Source: Nitriliruptoraceae bacterium (lineage in GTDB: Bacteria > Actinomycetota > Nitriliruptoria > Nitriliruptorales > Nitriliruptoraceae). Taken from it: a DNA stretch of 54,155 nt. The translations under genes and the position numbers were made by a program. The DNA lies in the NCBI GenBank assembly GCA_020832455.1, contig JAFIEQ010000007.1, positions 1 to 54,155 on the forward strand, given 5' to 3'. Below the pieces are notes generated by a model. That model saw nothing but the letters and a program-made list of their open reading frames with translations, was not told where the DNA came from and searched no databases. Each line of letters starts with the position of its first letter. Within the stretch, counting starts at the first letter, position 1. Below, one piece after another: positions 36,129-45,437 of the stretch.

Positions 36129-36900
36129 CACGTTCGTGCAGCCAGTCGAACCAGCGCGCACAGGTCGGCGTGGCCGGGTCGATGCAGGCGAAGTGGTCCG
36201 CGTCGTCACGGTGGAAGGTGACCGGCGTGCCCGCCGCCCGTGCTGCCTCGACGTAGACGGTCGACTGCTCGATCGGCACGTCCTCGTCACCGCTGCCGTG
36301 CACCACCAACGTCGCGGTCCCGTGCCCGGCCGAGGTGAGCGGATCGGCGTCGTCCCAACGCGTCGGGGCCTGCGACGGGGACGCCCGCAGCAGCACCCGT
36401 GCCGCGTGGTCGCTGAGCGCATCGCGTTCGGCCGCGCGGAGGTCCGCGACCGGGGCGAGGGCGACGACGGCCGCGGTCGCGCGCACGGTCGGCCCGGCGG
36501 CTGCCGCCAAGCGCCCGGCTGCCCACAGGGCGAGGTGCCCGCCGGCGGAGTGCCCGACGAGCGCCAGCCGCTGCAGGTCACCACCCCGGCCCGCCGGCCC
36601 GACCAACGCCGCGAGACCGGCGAGTACGTCGTCGCCGGTCCACGGCCAACCGCCCGTGCCACCGACCCGGCGGTACTCCAGGTTGATCGCCAGGTACCCC
36701 CGCTCGGCGAGCGCGCGGGCGAGGGGCACCATGAGCGCACGGTCGTAGCGCTGCCGCCAGTAGCCCCCGTGCAGCAGCACGACGACGGGCCAGCCGGCGT
36801 CGGGCGCCGGCCCCACGGGCTGCCACCGCTCGAGGACCCGGTCCGGACCGGGTCCGTAGCGGTACAGGGCCGGTCCCACCACACCCGCCTGTTCGTCCAT
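36115..36900 (-). CDS. Alpha/beta hydrolase, kynurenine formamidase/esterase-like
   Basis: A 261-residue cytoplasmic alpha/beta hydrolase. Oxyanion motif HGGYWRQ, nucleophile elbow GHSAGGHLALWAAG, a later acid in HGSGDEDVPIEQS and a histidine in DDADHFACID complete the triad. The HGGYW variant resembles formamidase-type esterases. ATG 36900. It ends within the 3' end of the GH2 gene and is divergent from the next membrane protein. Substrate unknown. Confidence 0.85.
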   Translation of the reverse strand: MDEQAGVVGPALYRYGPGPDRVLERWQPVGPAPDAGWPVVVLLHGGYWRQRYDRALMVPLARALAERGYLAINLEYRRVGGTGGWPWTGDDVLAGLAALVGPAGRGGDLQRLALVGHSAGGHLALWAAGRLAAAAGPTVRATAAVVALAPVADLRAAERDALSDHAARVLLRASPSQAPTRWDDADPLTSAGHGTATLVVHGSGDEDVPIEQSTVYVEAARAAGTPVTFHRDDADHFACIDPATPTCARWFDWLHERVSGR

Positions 36901-36978
36901 CCGGGGCGCCCCAGGCTAGCGATACGGTGCCAGCACGCGCCGGCAGCGGGTCACGCGTCGACCCCCACGAGGACACGC

Positions 36979-38028
36979 ATGAACCTGGTGCGCTGGATCG
37001 GCTTCGGGGTCGCGAAGACGCTGTCGAAGGTCTTCGGCCTGGCCACCATGACCTTCTTCGGTCGGATGCCCTCCAGCCACGACGGGCTGCTGGCCGGGGT
37101 CGGCCTGCTCGCGCTCACCTGGGTGCCGGTCGTGGCCGCGATCGCGGTGCCCTCGCTCGCGGAGCTCATGATCCCGTTCGCGCCGGAGGACGAACAGGTC
37201 CAGCGCACGATCGCCATCGTCGCGGCCATCGCCATCCCCTTCACCGTCGGGGGGCTGGTCGCCTGGCTCCACCACAAGGTCGGAGGCAACGGCGCCGGCG
37301 TCGTCGATGTGCTCCACGGCCTCTGGTACACCCCGGTCATCGGGCTGACGGTGTCCGCGGTCGTGGTCGTGGTGCCGCTGCTGAAGGCCGAACGCCTCGT
37401 CCGCCGCTTCGAGGTCCAACGTCTCATGGTCCTGATCGAGCGGGACCGGTTCGACGACGTCGTCGACCACGTGGTGGCGACTCTGGAACGTCGGGGCCTC
37501 ACCGCTCGCCGTGAGGCACCCAACCCGTTGATGGCCTGGCTGTTCCGCCGACTGGTCGTGGTCCTGGGCCACATCTTCGGGCGCGAGGTCAGCCGGGAGA
37601 TGGTCGTGATCCGGGGGCACGACCGCGAGGACGACCCGTTCGAGATCACGCTGCACGCCACGGACCTGACCATCCTGGGGCCCAAGCGCGCGGCCTGCCG
37701 CGTCTACGCGGTCCTCGCCGAGGAACTCGACGAACGCGAGCTGTGGTTCACCTGGGACGAGGGGTCACGCGCCATCGAAGTCGCCACGCGGGAGCACCGC
37801 GCCCGACTCGAGGACGGGGAGGAGGTCGACCTCGACGCGGTCCGCCAGCTCGCCGAGGACCTCGCCGCGCTCGAGCTCGACCCCGAGGAGTGGAACAACG
37901 TGCGTCGGCTGCTGTTCCGCCTCGAACGTGACACCTACGCCCGAGCCGCGGGGGCGGACGACCCCGAACCCCAGGTACACGCCGTGCAGGAGGACCGGCG
38001 CACGTCCGGGTCAGGCTCGGACCGCTGA
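36979..38028 (+). CDS. Conserved-looking membrane protein of unknown function
   Basis: A 349-residue protein. Three hydrophobic segments occupy about residues 35-60, 75-95 and 110-135. The remaining ~210 residues are soluble, charged, with acidic C-terminus; a short basic, amphipathic stretch precedes it. No family recognised. The frame is open upstream to 36136, antisense to the hydrolase, and is rejected; ATG 36979 follows ACGAGGA. It could anchor a cytoplasmic regulatory domain. It precedes glpD by 56 bases and may be cotranscribed. Confidence 0.65.
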   Translation: MNLVRWIGFGVAKTLSKVFGLATMTFFGRMPSSHDGLLAGVGLLALTWVPVVAAIAVPSLAELMIPFAPEDEQVQRTIAIVAAIAIPFTVGGLVAWLHHKVGGNGAGVVDVLHGLWYTPVIGLTVSAVVVVVPLLKAERLVRRFEVQRLMVLIERDRFDDVVDHVVATLERRGLTARREAPNPLMAWLFRRLVVVLGHIFGREVSREMVVIRGHDREDDPFEITLHATDLTILGPKRAACRVYAVLAEELDERELWFTWDEGSRAIEVATREHRARLEDGEEVDLDAVRQLAEDLAALELDPEEWNNVRRLLFRLERDTYARAAGADDPEPQVHAVQEDRRTSGSGSDR

Positions 38029-38084
38029 CGTTACGCTCGTCGCCGACGCCGCCCTCCCTCGCTCCCGACGTCCCGGAGACCACC

Positions 38085-39791
38085 GTGGAACCCGTCGCCC
38101 TGTCCCCAGAACGCCGTCGCGCCGACCTCGAGCGCATGCGCTCGGAGACGTTCGACATCCTCGTGATCGGTGGCGGGGTTACCGGGGCCGGGATCGCCCT
38201 CGACGCCGCGACCCGGGGGTTGACCTGCGCGCTCGTCGAGCAACGTGACTACGCCGCCGGGACCTCCAGCCGCTCCTCCAAGCTGATCCACGGCGGTCTG
38301 CGCTACCTCGAACAGATGAACTTCGGGCTCGTCCGCGAGGCCCTCAAGGAGCGCGGCCTGCTGCTGAACGACCTCGCGCCCCACCTGGTGCGCCCGGTGT
38401 CCTTCCTCTTCCCGCTCACCCACCACGTGTGGGAACGCTTCTACATCGGCTCGGGGATCCAGATCTACGACCGACTCGGGGGCTCCAAGCACCTGCCCGG
38501 GCACCGCCACCTGAGCAAGCGGGGCGCGCACGACCTGATGCCCTCGCTGCGTGACGACGCGCTGGTCGGCGCGATCCGCTACTACGACGCGCAGGTCGAC
38601 GACGCGCGCCACACCATGGAGATCGCCCGGACCGCCGCCGCCTACGGCGCCACGACCACCACCTCGACGCGGGTCATCGGGCTGCTGCGCGAGGGTGAAC
38701 GGGTCGTCGGTGCCACGGTGCGCGACCAGGAGTCCGGCGAGGAGATCGACGTCCACGCCCGGCAGGTCATCAACGCGACCGGCGTGTGGACCGACGAGAT
38801 CCAGGACCTGGTCGGGCGCGGCCGGATCAAGGTGCGCGCCTCCAAGGGGATCCACCTCGTGGTCCCGCGCGACCGGATCCACAGCGACACGGGTCTGATC
38901 CTGCGCACACCGTCGTCGGTGCTGTTCGTCATCCCATGGGGCCGTCACTGGCTCATCGGGACCACCGACACCGACTGGAACCTCGACCTCGCCCACCCGG
39001 CCGCGTCCGCCTCCGACATCCAGTACGTGCTCGACCAGGTCAACCGCGTGCTGCGCACCCCGCTCACCCACGAGGACGTCGAGGGGGTCTACGCGGGCCT
39101 GCGGCCGCTGCTCAGCGGCGAGTCGGATGCCACCTCGAAGCTGTCGCGCGAGCACGCGGTGGTCCAGACCGTCGCCGGGCTCATCACCGTCGCGGGTGGC
39201 AAGTACACGACCTACCGCGTCATGGCCGAGGACGCGGTCGACGCCGCCGCACGCAACCTCTCCCAGCGGGTGCCCGGATCGGTCACCGACCGGACCCCCC
39301 TGCTGGGCGCGCAGGGGTTCCACGCGCTGTGGAACCGCCGCGAGCGGCTCGCCGAGGAGGTCGGGCTGCACGTCAGCCGCGTGGAGCATCTGCTCGGCCG
39401 CTACGGCTCGATGATCCACGAGGTGCTCGCGCTGCTCGAGGGACGCCCGGAGCTCGGCGAGCGCATCGCCGGCGCGGACGACTACCTCAAGGTGGAGGCG
39501 ATCTACGCCGCCCGCCACGAGGGCGCGCTGCACCTCGACGATGTCCTGACCCGACGGACCCGCATCTCCATCGAGACCTTCGACCGCGGCCGCGCCGCCG
39601 CACGCGACGTCGCCCCGCTCATGGGCGAGGTCCACGGCTGGGACCAGGAGCGCATCGACCGGGAGATCGAGCACTACGAGGCCCGCGTCGCGGCGGAGCT
39701 CGAGAGCCAGCGGATGCCCGACGACCACACCGCGGACGCGGCCCGGATGGGGGCGCGTGACGTGCGGGTCGGGGCCGGTCGGGCCAGCTGA
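38085..39791 (+). CDS. glpD: Aerobic glycerol-3-phosphate dehydrogenase
   Basis: A 568-residue membrane-associated FAD enzyme oxidising sn-glycerol-3-phosphate to dihydroxyacetone phosphate and feeding electrons to quinone. It has the FAD motif ILVIGGGVTGAGIALDAATRG, the GlpD signature SSKLIHGGLRYLEQ, and VAGGKYTTYR. The C-terminal DAO domain is complete. GTG 38085 is the start after CGGAGACC. It is coupled to the SURF1 gene by TGATG. Confidence 0.93.
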   Translation: MEPVALSPERRRADLERMRSETFDILVIGGGVTGAGIALDAATRGLTCALVEQRDYAAGTSSRSSKLIHGGLRYLEQMNFGLVREALKERGLLLNDLAPHLVRPVSFLFPLTHHVWERFYIGSGIQIYDRLGGSKHLPGHRHLSKRGAHDLMPSLRDDALVGAIRYYDAQVDDARHTMEIARTAAAYGATTTTSTRVIGLLREGERVVGATVRDQESGEEIDVHARQVINATGVWTDEIQDLVGRGRIKVRASKGIHLVVPRDRIHSDTGLILRTPSSVLFVIPWGRHWLIGTTDTDWNLDLAHPAASASDIQYVLDQVNRVLRTPLTHEDVEGVYAGLRPLLSGESDATSKLSREHAVVQTVAGLITVAGGKYTTYRVMAEDAVDAAARNLSQRVPGSVTDRTPLLGAQGFHALWNRRERLAEEVGLHVSRVEHLLGRYGSMIHEVLALLEGRPELGERIAGADDYLKVEAIYAARHEGALHLDDVLTRRTRISIETFDRGRAAARDVAPLMGEVHGWDQERIDREIEHYEARVAAELESQRMPDDHTADAARMGARDVRVGAGRAS

Positions 39792-40657
39792 TGCTGCCAC
39801 GGCTGCTCCGACCCAAGGCGCTGCTCAGCCACGTGCTCGTGGTCGCGGTCGCCGGGGTGTGCGTCTGGCTCGGGACCTGGCAGCTCGACCGTCTCGACGA
39901 GCGACGCGCCGAGAACGCGCTCGCCGAGGACCGTATGACCGACGCGCCGGTCCCGCTCCAGGACCTGGTCGACCCGGACGACCCCGGCGGTGTCGACCTG
40001 GACACCGTGGAGTTCCGACGTGTCACCGTCACCGGCACCTTCCGAGCGGACGAGGAGGTGCTGCGCCGCGGCCAGCAGCACCAGGGCCAGTCCGGCTTCC
40101 ACGTGCTGACCCCGCTCGACCTCGGGGATGACCGCACGCTGCTGGTGCTCCGAGGGTTCGCCCCGGCGCAGCTCGTCGACGAGCCCGGCGAGGCGCGGAT
40201 CGCCCCGGCCGACGGCGAGGTGACCCTCACCGGCGTGCTCGAGGCACCGGTCGGCCAGCCGACGACGGGCCCGCAGGACCCGGTCGAGGGCGAGCTCACC
40301 CGCGTCTTCCACACCGACACGGCCCGGCTGGACGGCCAGATGAGCGGCACGCTGCTCCCGCTGGTGTTCCGCGTCGACCCGGACCCCGACGCCCCGTTCG
40401 ATCAGCTGCCCGTGGCGGTGGCCCGCGACCTCGACGAGCGCAACCACCTGTCCTACGCCGTGCAGTGGTTCTCGTTCGCCGTGCTGGCCGCGATCACCTA
40501 CGTGGCCTGGGGCGTCACGCGCCTGCGTCGCGACCCCGCGGACGAGCGCGGTCGACGGCCCGACGACCCCGATCCCGACGACCCGGACGGTCGCGGCGGG
40601 GGCGGGCTCGACCACGATCCCCAGCCGGACCGGCCGCTGGTCGACGCCGGACGCTGA
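39791..40657 (+). CDS. SURF1-family cytochrome oxidase assembly protein
   Basis: A 288-residue membrane protein with one N-terminal helix (VVAVAGVCVWLGTWQLDRLDER; the WQLDR motif is family-specific), a periplasmic SURF1 fold, one C-terminal helix (about 230-250), and an acidic, Asp/Pro-rich tail. SURF1 helps insert haem a into subunit I of cytochrome c oxidase. Its start shares a base with the glpD stop, linking it to a respiratory gene. No other oxidase genes lie nearby. Confidence 0.9.
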   Translation: MLPRLLRPKALLSHVLVVAVAGVCVWLGTWQLDRLDERRAENALAEDRMTDAPVPLQDLVDPDDPGGVDLDTVEFRRVTVTGTFRADEEVLRRGQQHQGQSGFHVLTPLDLGDDRTLLVLRGFAPAQLVDEPGEARIAPADGEVTLTGVLEAPVGQPTTGPQDPVEGELTRVFHTDTARLDGQMSGTLLPLVFRVDPDPDAPFDQLPVAVARDLDERNHLSYAVQWFSFAVLAAITYVAWGVTRLRRDPADERGRRPDDPDPDDPDGRGGGGLDHDPQPDRPLVDAGR

Positions 40658-40697
40658 TCCGGCGCGCCTCGCGGGAGCGGGAACCAGGTGGCCGTGC

Positions 40698-41960
40698 TCA
40701 GCTGGTGCCGTTGAAGGTCGCCACCGTGCCGGTCGCATCGATGGCCGCGCCCAGCCGGTTGAGCGCGTGGACGTAGGCGGCGGTGCGCAGCCGCAGGTCC
40801 TGCTCGTCGGCGAGCGTGGCGATGGCCTCGGACTCCGCGACCATCCGTGCCTCGAGCCGCGCCGAGACGTCCTGCTCGGCGACCTGCTCGCCCTGACGGT
40901 TGGCGACCCACTCCATCCAGCTGACCGTCACCCCACCGGCGTTGACGAGGATGTCGGGGACCACCTCGACGCCGGCGTCGTCCAGGATGGCGTCGGCGTC
41001 GGCGGTGACGGGACCGTTCGCGACCTCGAACACCACGCGCGCCCGCACGTCACCGACGTTGTCGGCGTGGATGGCGCCCTCGAGCGCCGAGGGGATCAGC
41101 GCGTCGACCTCCAGCGCGAGCAGCGCCTCGGCGTCGATCTCCTCGCCGACCGGCGGGTCGCTCAGCGCGCCGGTGTCGTCCTTGTGGGCGCGCAGCGACG
41201 CGATGTCCAGCCCGTCCGGATCGTGGACCGCCGCCGAGCTGTCGCTGACGGCGACGACCTTCCAGCCGTCGTCGGCCAGACGCTGGGCGAGCTGTGCGCC
41301 GGCGTTGCCGAACCCCTGGATCGCCGCGGTCGGCTCGTCGACGTCGGCGAGCACCCGGTCCCGCAGGGTCGCGATCACGTGGAACGCCCCGTCCGAAGTG
41401 GCGGACGAGCGTCCGGGGATGCCGCCGAGCGCCAGCGGCTTGCCGGTGATCACAGCGGGCTGGTGCGCGCGGGTGATCTTGGCGTACTCGTGGGCCATCC
41501 AGCCCATGACCATCTCGTTGGTCGCCACGTCGGGCGCCGGGACGTCGACGTCGGGGCCGATGACGTCCGCGATCGCGGCGATGTACCCGCGGGACAGCCG
41601 CTCGAGCTCGGCGACCGACAGCTCCTTGGGGTCGACGCTGACCCCGCCCTTGCCACCCCCGAACGGCAGGTCCATGACCGCGGTCTTGAACGTCATCCAG
41701 AAGGCCAGCGTGGTGACCTCGGCGGCGGTGACCGACGGGTGGAAGCGGATCCCACCCTTGGCGGGGCCACGCGTGTCGTCGTAGCGGACGCGGTAGCCCG
41801 CGAAGGTCCGCATGGACCCGTCGTCCATGCGCACGGGGATGGACACCTTCAGCGACGAGTTGGGGCGCCGGAGCCGCTCACGGGCGTCCTCGGAGAGCTC
41901 CGCGTGCTGGCACGCCTCCAGGAAGCGCACGGCCGCGTCGTCGAGCAGGTCCTCGGTCAT
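40698..41960 (-). CDS. gdhA: Glutamate dehydrogenase (Glu/Leu/Phe/Val family)
   Basis: A 420-residue amino-acid dehydrogenase interconverting glutamate and 2-oxoglutarate with ammonia and NAD(P). The conserved catalytic region is clear: GPAKGGIRFHP, FGGGKGGVSVDPK (catalytic Lys), APDVATNEMVMGW, and the Rossmann stretch AIQGFGNAGAQLA. ATG 41960 follows GAGGA; the frame runs on upstream to 42524 without support. Cofactor choice (NAD or NADP) is not decidable from sequence. Confidence 0.92.
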   Translation of the reverse strand: MTEDLLDDAAVRFLEACQHAELSEDARERLRRPNSSLKVSIPVRMDDGSMRTFAGYRVRYDDTRGPAKGGIRFHPSVTAAEVTTLAFWMTFKTAVMDLPFGGGKGGVSVDPKELSVAELERLSRGYIAAIADVIGPDVDVPAPDVATNEMVMGWMAHEYAKITRAHQPAVITGKPLALGGIPGRSSATSDGAFHVIATLRDRVLADVDEPTAAIQGFGNAGAQLAQRLADDGWKVVAVSDSSAAVHDPDGLDIASLRAHKDDTGALSDPPVGEEIDAEALLALEVDALIPSALEGAIHADNVGDVRARVVFEVANGPVTADADAILDDAGVEVVPDILVNAGGVTVSWMEWVANRQGEQVAEQDVSARLEARMVAESEAIATLADEQDLRLRTAAYVHALNRLGAAIDATGTVATFNGTS

Positions 41961-42115
41961 GGGCGGATCCTCAGAGGGTGGGTCCGTGCGGCTACGGGCG
42001 TCGCGCGGGCGCGGGGCCCGGCTGGCTCGCGACGCTAGGCCGCCGCACACGGCCCGACGTACCGCCACCCGGCCCATCCGGCCACGTCGGTCGTCCGCGT
42101 GCCTCGCCAGGTGGC

Positions 42116-43219
42116 TCAGGCCGCGCGTCGGAACCGGACGTGGCTCACGTGCCACTCGTCGCCACCGGCGAACGCGAACAGCTCCTCGCAGGCGATCGTG
42201 AACACCCGCCACCGCTGGAAGGCGGCGCGACCGCTCACCGGCCCGCCGGCGTCGTCCAGCAGATCGATGCACCGCGTCGCGTTCGCGTCCAGCCGGTCGA
42301 GCCAGGCGCGCAGGCTGCGGGCGTAGTGGATCCCGGAGACCGCCCAGCGGTCCTCGACCGCCAGGTCCTGCACGCTCATCACGAGCAGGTCGTGCGAGGG
42401 CATCAACCCACCGGTGAAGAAGTGCCGCGCCATCCAATCGGCGTTGCCGCCGGTGTCGAAGGGGTACGGATCGGTGGCGTGGGCGAACACGTGGACGAAC
42501 AGGGCCCCGCCGGGCCGCAGCCACCGGGCGATCCGCTGCGTCAACACGCGGTGGTTGCGGACGTGTTCGAACATCTCCACGGAGACGACGCGGTCGAAGG
42601 CCTCGGGGTGCACCACCTCGGCGTAGGCGCCGTCACCACCGTCCTCACCCGCACCGGCGCCGAGCCGGTTGACGTCACAGGTCAGGACGCGGACGTTGTC
42701 CAGGCCGCGCAGCGCGGCCTGCTTCTCGATGTGCTCGCGTTGGGTCGCGGAGTTGGACACCGCGGTGATCCGCGATGCGGGGTAGCGCGCCGCCATCCAC
42801 AGCGTCAACGACCCCCAGCCGCAGCCCAGCTCGAGCACGTCCTGGCCGTCGGCGAGCTCCGCGCGCGCGCAGGTCAGCGCGAGCATCGCCTCCTCGGCCT
42901 GCGCCAGGGTCGACACCCCGATGGGCCAGTGGGCGGAGGAGTACTTCAGGTGGGGACCGAGCATCAACTCGAACAGCTCGGTGGGCACCTCGTAGTGCTG
43001 CTCGTTGGCCTCCGCGGTGTCGATCGCGACCGGCGAGGTGGCGAGCGAGGCCAGCAGGGCCCGCTTCCGTGCGTCGCGGTCCTCGATCGAGCCCGCGGTG
43101 ATGGTGGCGCGGCGGCGGCGTAGCAGTCGACGGATCGCGGTCCGCAGCACCGGATCGGGCAGCACGCCGCGATCGATGACCGCATCGATCAGCCGAGCGC
43201 CGAGCGGCACGGTGCTCAC
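42116..43219 (-). CDS. CFA-synthase-like SAM methyltransferase
   Basis: A 367-residue methyltransferase related to cyclopropane fatty acid synthase but shorter at the N-terminus. SAM motif VLELGCGWGSLTLWMA, catalytic-region SVEMFEHVRN, and HFFTGGLMPSHDLL are visible. The GTG at 43219 overlaps the upstream cfa stop as GTGA. Last gene of a four-gene operon, so likely acts on the same unsaturated phospholipid acyl chains, perhaps methylating rather than cyclopropanating. Confidence 0.88.
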   Translation of the reverse strand: MSTVPLGARLIDAVIDRGVLPDPVLRTAIRRLLRRRRATITAGSIEDRDARKRALLASLATSPVAIDTAEANEQHYEVPTELFELMLGPHLKYSSAHWPIGVSTLAQAEEAMLALTCARAELADGQDVLELGCGWGSLTLWMAARYPASRITAVSNSATQREHIEKQAALRGLDNVRVLTCDVNRLGAGAGEDGGDGAYAEVVHPEAFDRVVSVEMFEHVRNHRVLTQRIARWLRPGGALFVHVFAHATDPYPFDTGGNADWMARHFFTGGLMPSHDLLVMSVQDLAVEDRWAVSGIHYARSLRAWLDRLDANATRCIDLLDDAGGPVSGRAAFQRWRVFTIACEELFAFAGGDEWHVSHVRFRRAA

Positions 43220-44586
43220 GCGATACCCCGGCGCTGGCGGGCTGCGGCGACCTCGTCGTAGCTGGCGACCTCGTCGAGCTCCCACTTGCGCGGCGGCAGG
43301 TCAGCCTCCCGCACCGGCACGAGCTGGTGACCGTAGGGCTCGGTGCCCAGCGTGCCGTTCATCGAGCGGGTGAGCACGAGCTGCAGGTCGTTGATGTAGC
43401 GGGCCACGAAGGCACCCTCGCAGTAGGCGAGGTAGAACTCCCACATGCGGATGAAGCGCTCGTCGAAGCCCAGCGCACGGACCTCCTCGACGTTGCCGAG
43501 GAACCGTTCACGCCACCGGCGCAACGTCTCCGCGTAGTGCATCCCGATGTTGTCGACCTCCTCCACGAAGAGGTCGCCGTTGCTGCCCATGGAGCCCGCC
43601 ATCGCCTCGAGCGACGGCAGGTGCCCGCCGGGGAAGATGTAGCGCTGGATGAAGTCCGGGCGCCGCCGGTAGTTGTCGTAGCGCTGCTCGGGGATGGTGA
43701 TGACCTGGATCGCCGCGAGCCCGTCGGGGGCGAGCAGCCGGTCGATGGTCTCGAAGTAGGTGCCGAGGTAGCGGTGCCCGACGGCCTCCAGCATCTCGAT
43801 CGACACGATGCGGTCGAACCGGCCCTTGACCTCGCGGTAGTCGACGATCCGGATGTCGACCAGGTGGTCGATCCCCTCGCGGACCATGCGCTCACGGGCG
43901 TAGGCCGCCTGCTCCTCCGAGAGGGTGATGCCGGTGACGTGCGCACCGATCGTGCGCGCGACGTGCGAGGCGAACCCGCCCCAGCCACAGCCGATCTCCA
44001 GCACGTGATCGCCGGGGGTGATCCTGGCCTTGGCGGCCAGACGCGCGTACTTGGCCTCCTGGGCCTCCTCGAGCGTCATCGACGGGTGCTCGAAGTACGC
44101 GGCCGAGTAGGTCATGGTGTCGTCGAGGAACAGCGAGTACAGCGCGTTGGACAGGTCGTAGTGCGCCTCGATGTTGCGCTTGGACTGGCCGAGCCGGTTC
44201 GCGCGGACCCCGTGGATGAGCTTGTCCCCGGCGATGTTGACGATCGCGGCCGGCGTGATCCGACGCAGCGCCCGACGGTTGGCGATCATGATGCGGATCA
44301 GGGAGACGAGGTCGGTCGAGGTCCACTCCCCCAGCATGTAGGACTCGCCGACCCCCACCGAAGCGCCGTGCAGCAGACGCGTGAGGAAGCGCCAGTCGAG
44401 CACGTCGATCTCCGAGCGCAGCTCGGAGTCGGTGTTGCCGAAGACCCGTTGCCGGCCGTCCGGCAGGGTGACCACGAGGTGGCCCACCTGCAGCTGGGCG
44501 AGCATGGACGCCACGGTGTGCAACGCACGCCGCTCGGCGGCACTCGGCGGCCTCGGGGCGACGGGCGCGGGGACGGGACGGGTCAC
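43216..44586 (-). CDS. cfa: Cyclopropane-fatty-acyl-phospholipid synthase
   Basis: A 456-residue enzyme. Full-length CFA synthase features: N-terminal domain, KRNIEAHYDLSNALYSLFLD, SAM motif VLEIGCGWGGFASHVA, GITLSEEQ, SIEMLEAVGHRY, and QRYIFPGGHLPS. It adds a methylene from SAM to unsaturated acyl chains of membrane phospholipids. GTG 44586 overlaps the DUF1365 stop. In other bacteria, similar sets with an FAD oxidoreductase and DUF1365 are tied to unusual fatty acids; which product forms here is unknown. Confidence 0.92.
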   Translation of the reverse strand: MTRPVPAPVAPRPPSAAERRALHTVASMLAQLQVGHLVVTLPDGRQRVFGNTDSELRSEIDVLDWRFLTRLLHGASVGVGESYMLGEWTSTDLVSLIRIMIANRRALRRITPAAIVNIAGDKLIHGVRANRLGQSKRNIEAHYDLSNALYSLFLDDTMTYSAAYFEHPSMTLEEAQEAKYARLAAKARITPGDHVLEIGCGWGGFASHVARTIGAHVTGITLSEEQAAYARERMVREGIDHLVDIRIVDYREVKGRFDRIVSIEMLEAVGHRYLGTYFETIDRLLAPDGLAAIQVITIPEQRYDNYRRRPDFIQRYIFPGGHLPSLEAMAGSMGSNGDLFVEEVDNIGMHYAETLRRWRERFLGNVEEVRALGFDERFIRMWEFYLAYCEGAFVARYINDLQLVLTRSMNGTLGTEPYGHQLVPVREADLPPRKWELDEVASYDEVAAARQRRGIA

Positions 44587-45437
44587 GGGCGGGGCTCCTC
44601 GGTCACTTCGGTTCGGTTCGTGGACCTCGGGGGTCCGGATGGCATGGGGCCAGCGAGCGCGGCGGTGCCGTCGTCCGGCGCCACGGGCTTGCGGTGGAAG
44701 CGGACGCGGCGGACCACCAGGCGGACCGCCTGCCAGTGGATGAGCGCGACGGTGCGCAGGGTCATCAACGGATGGCGCGCGACCGTGGTCCACAGCCGGC
44801 GGGTGGTGAGCTCCACCATCCGGCCACGCTGCGTGGCGTCCAGCACGGCTCCCTCGGCGTCGTCCACGTCGATGTGCGCGGTGAGCCGATCGCCCCGTCG
44901 CGCGAAGGTGAAGCGGTAGCGGAGCCCGTCGATCGGCAGGAACGGCGAGACGTGGAACACCTTGTCGGCCGCGGCGCGTGCGACGCCGCCCGGCGCGTGG
45001 TCGAGCTCATCGAGCACGTAACCGTGCAGCTCCCCGAAGGTGTTGTGCACCTCGGCGACCACCAGCGCCAGCTCGTCGTGCTCGTCGTGGCAGAACCACC
45101 AGCTGACCGGGTCGAAGACGTGGCCGAGCACCCGCAGGTTGGTCAGGACCTCGACGCGGCCCGCCGGCAGCTCGACGCCCTGGCCCTCGAGCCAGCGACG
45201 CAGCTTCTCGCGCACCGGCAGCGCCAGCGGTCCGAAGTGGTCGGTGTCGGCGAAGCCGAGCGGCCGTCGTCGGCCGTACCCGAACCCGCCGATGACCCGG
45301 TCGAGCCGGGGCAGTTCGTCGATGTCGAGCAGCGCGTGGTAGGTGCGGTAACGGAAGGCGTTGCGCCGGGGTCGGTGGCGCCGGTGGCGCACCTCCCCGA
45401 CGACGAGCTTCGATCGGACGGCGACCGCAGCGCTCAC
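44583..45437 (-). CDS. DUF1365 family protein
   Basis: A 284-residue protein of the DUF1365 family: VRHRRHRPRRNAFRYRTY near the N-terminus, HALLDIDELP, and HVFDPVSWWFCHD. Function is unproven; genes of this family lie beside CFA synthase and FAD oxidoreductases in many bacteria and are presumed to act on acyl chains. GTG 45437 overlaps the upstream stop and its own stop overlaps cfa. The frame runs on upstream to 47030 only as a shadow. Confidence 0.9.
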   Translation of the reverse strand: MSAAVAVRSKLVVGEVRHRRHRPRRNAFRYRTYHALLDIDELPRLDRVIGGFGYGRRRPLGFADTDHFGPLALPVREKLRRWLEGQGVELPAGRVEVLTNLRVLGHVFDPVSWWFCHDEHDELALVVAEVHNTFGELHGYVLDELDHAPGGVARAAADKVFHVSPFLPIDGLRYRFTFARRGDRLTAHIDVDDAEGAVLDATQRGRMVELTTRRLWTTVARHPLMTLRTVALIHWQAVRLVVRRVRFHRKPVAPDDGTAALAGPMPSGPPRSTNRTEVTEEPRP

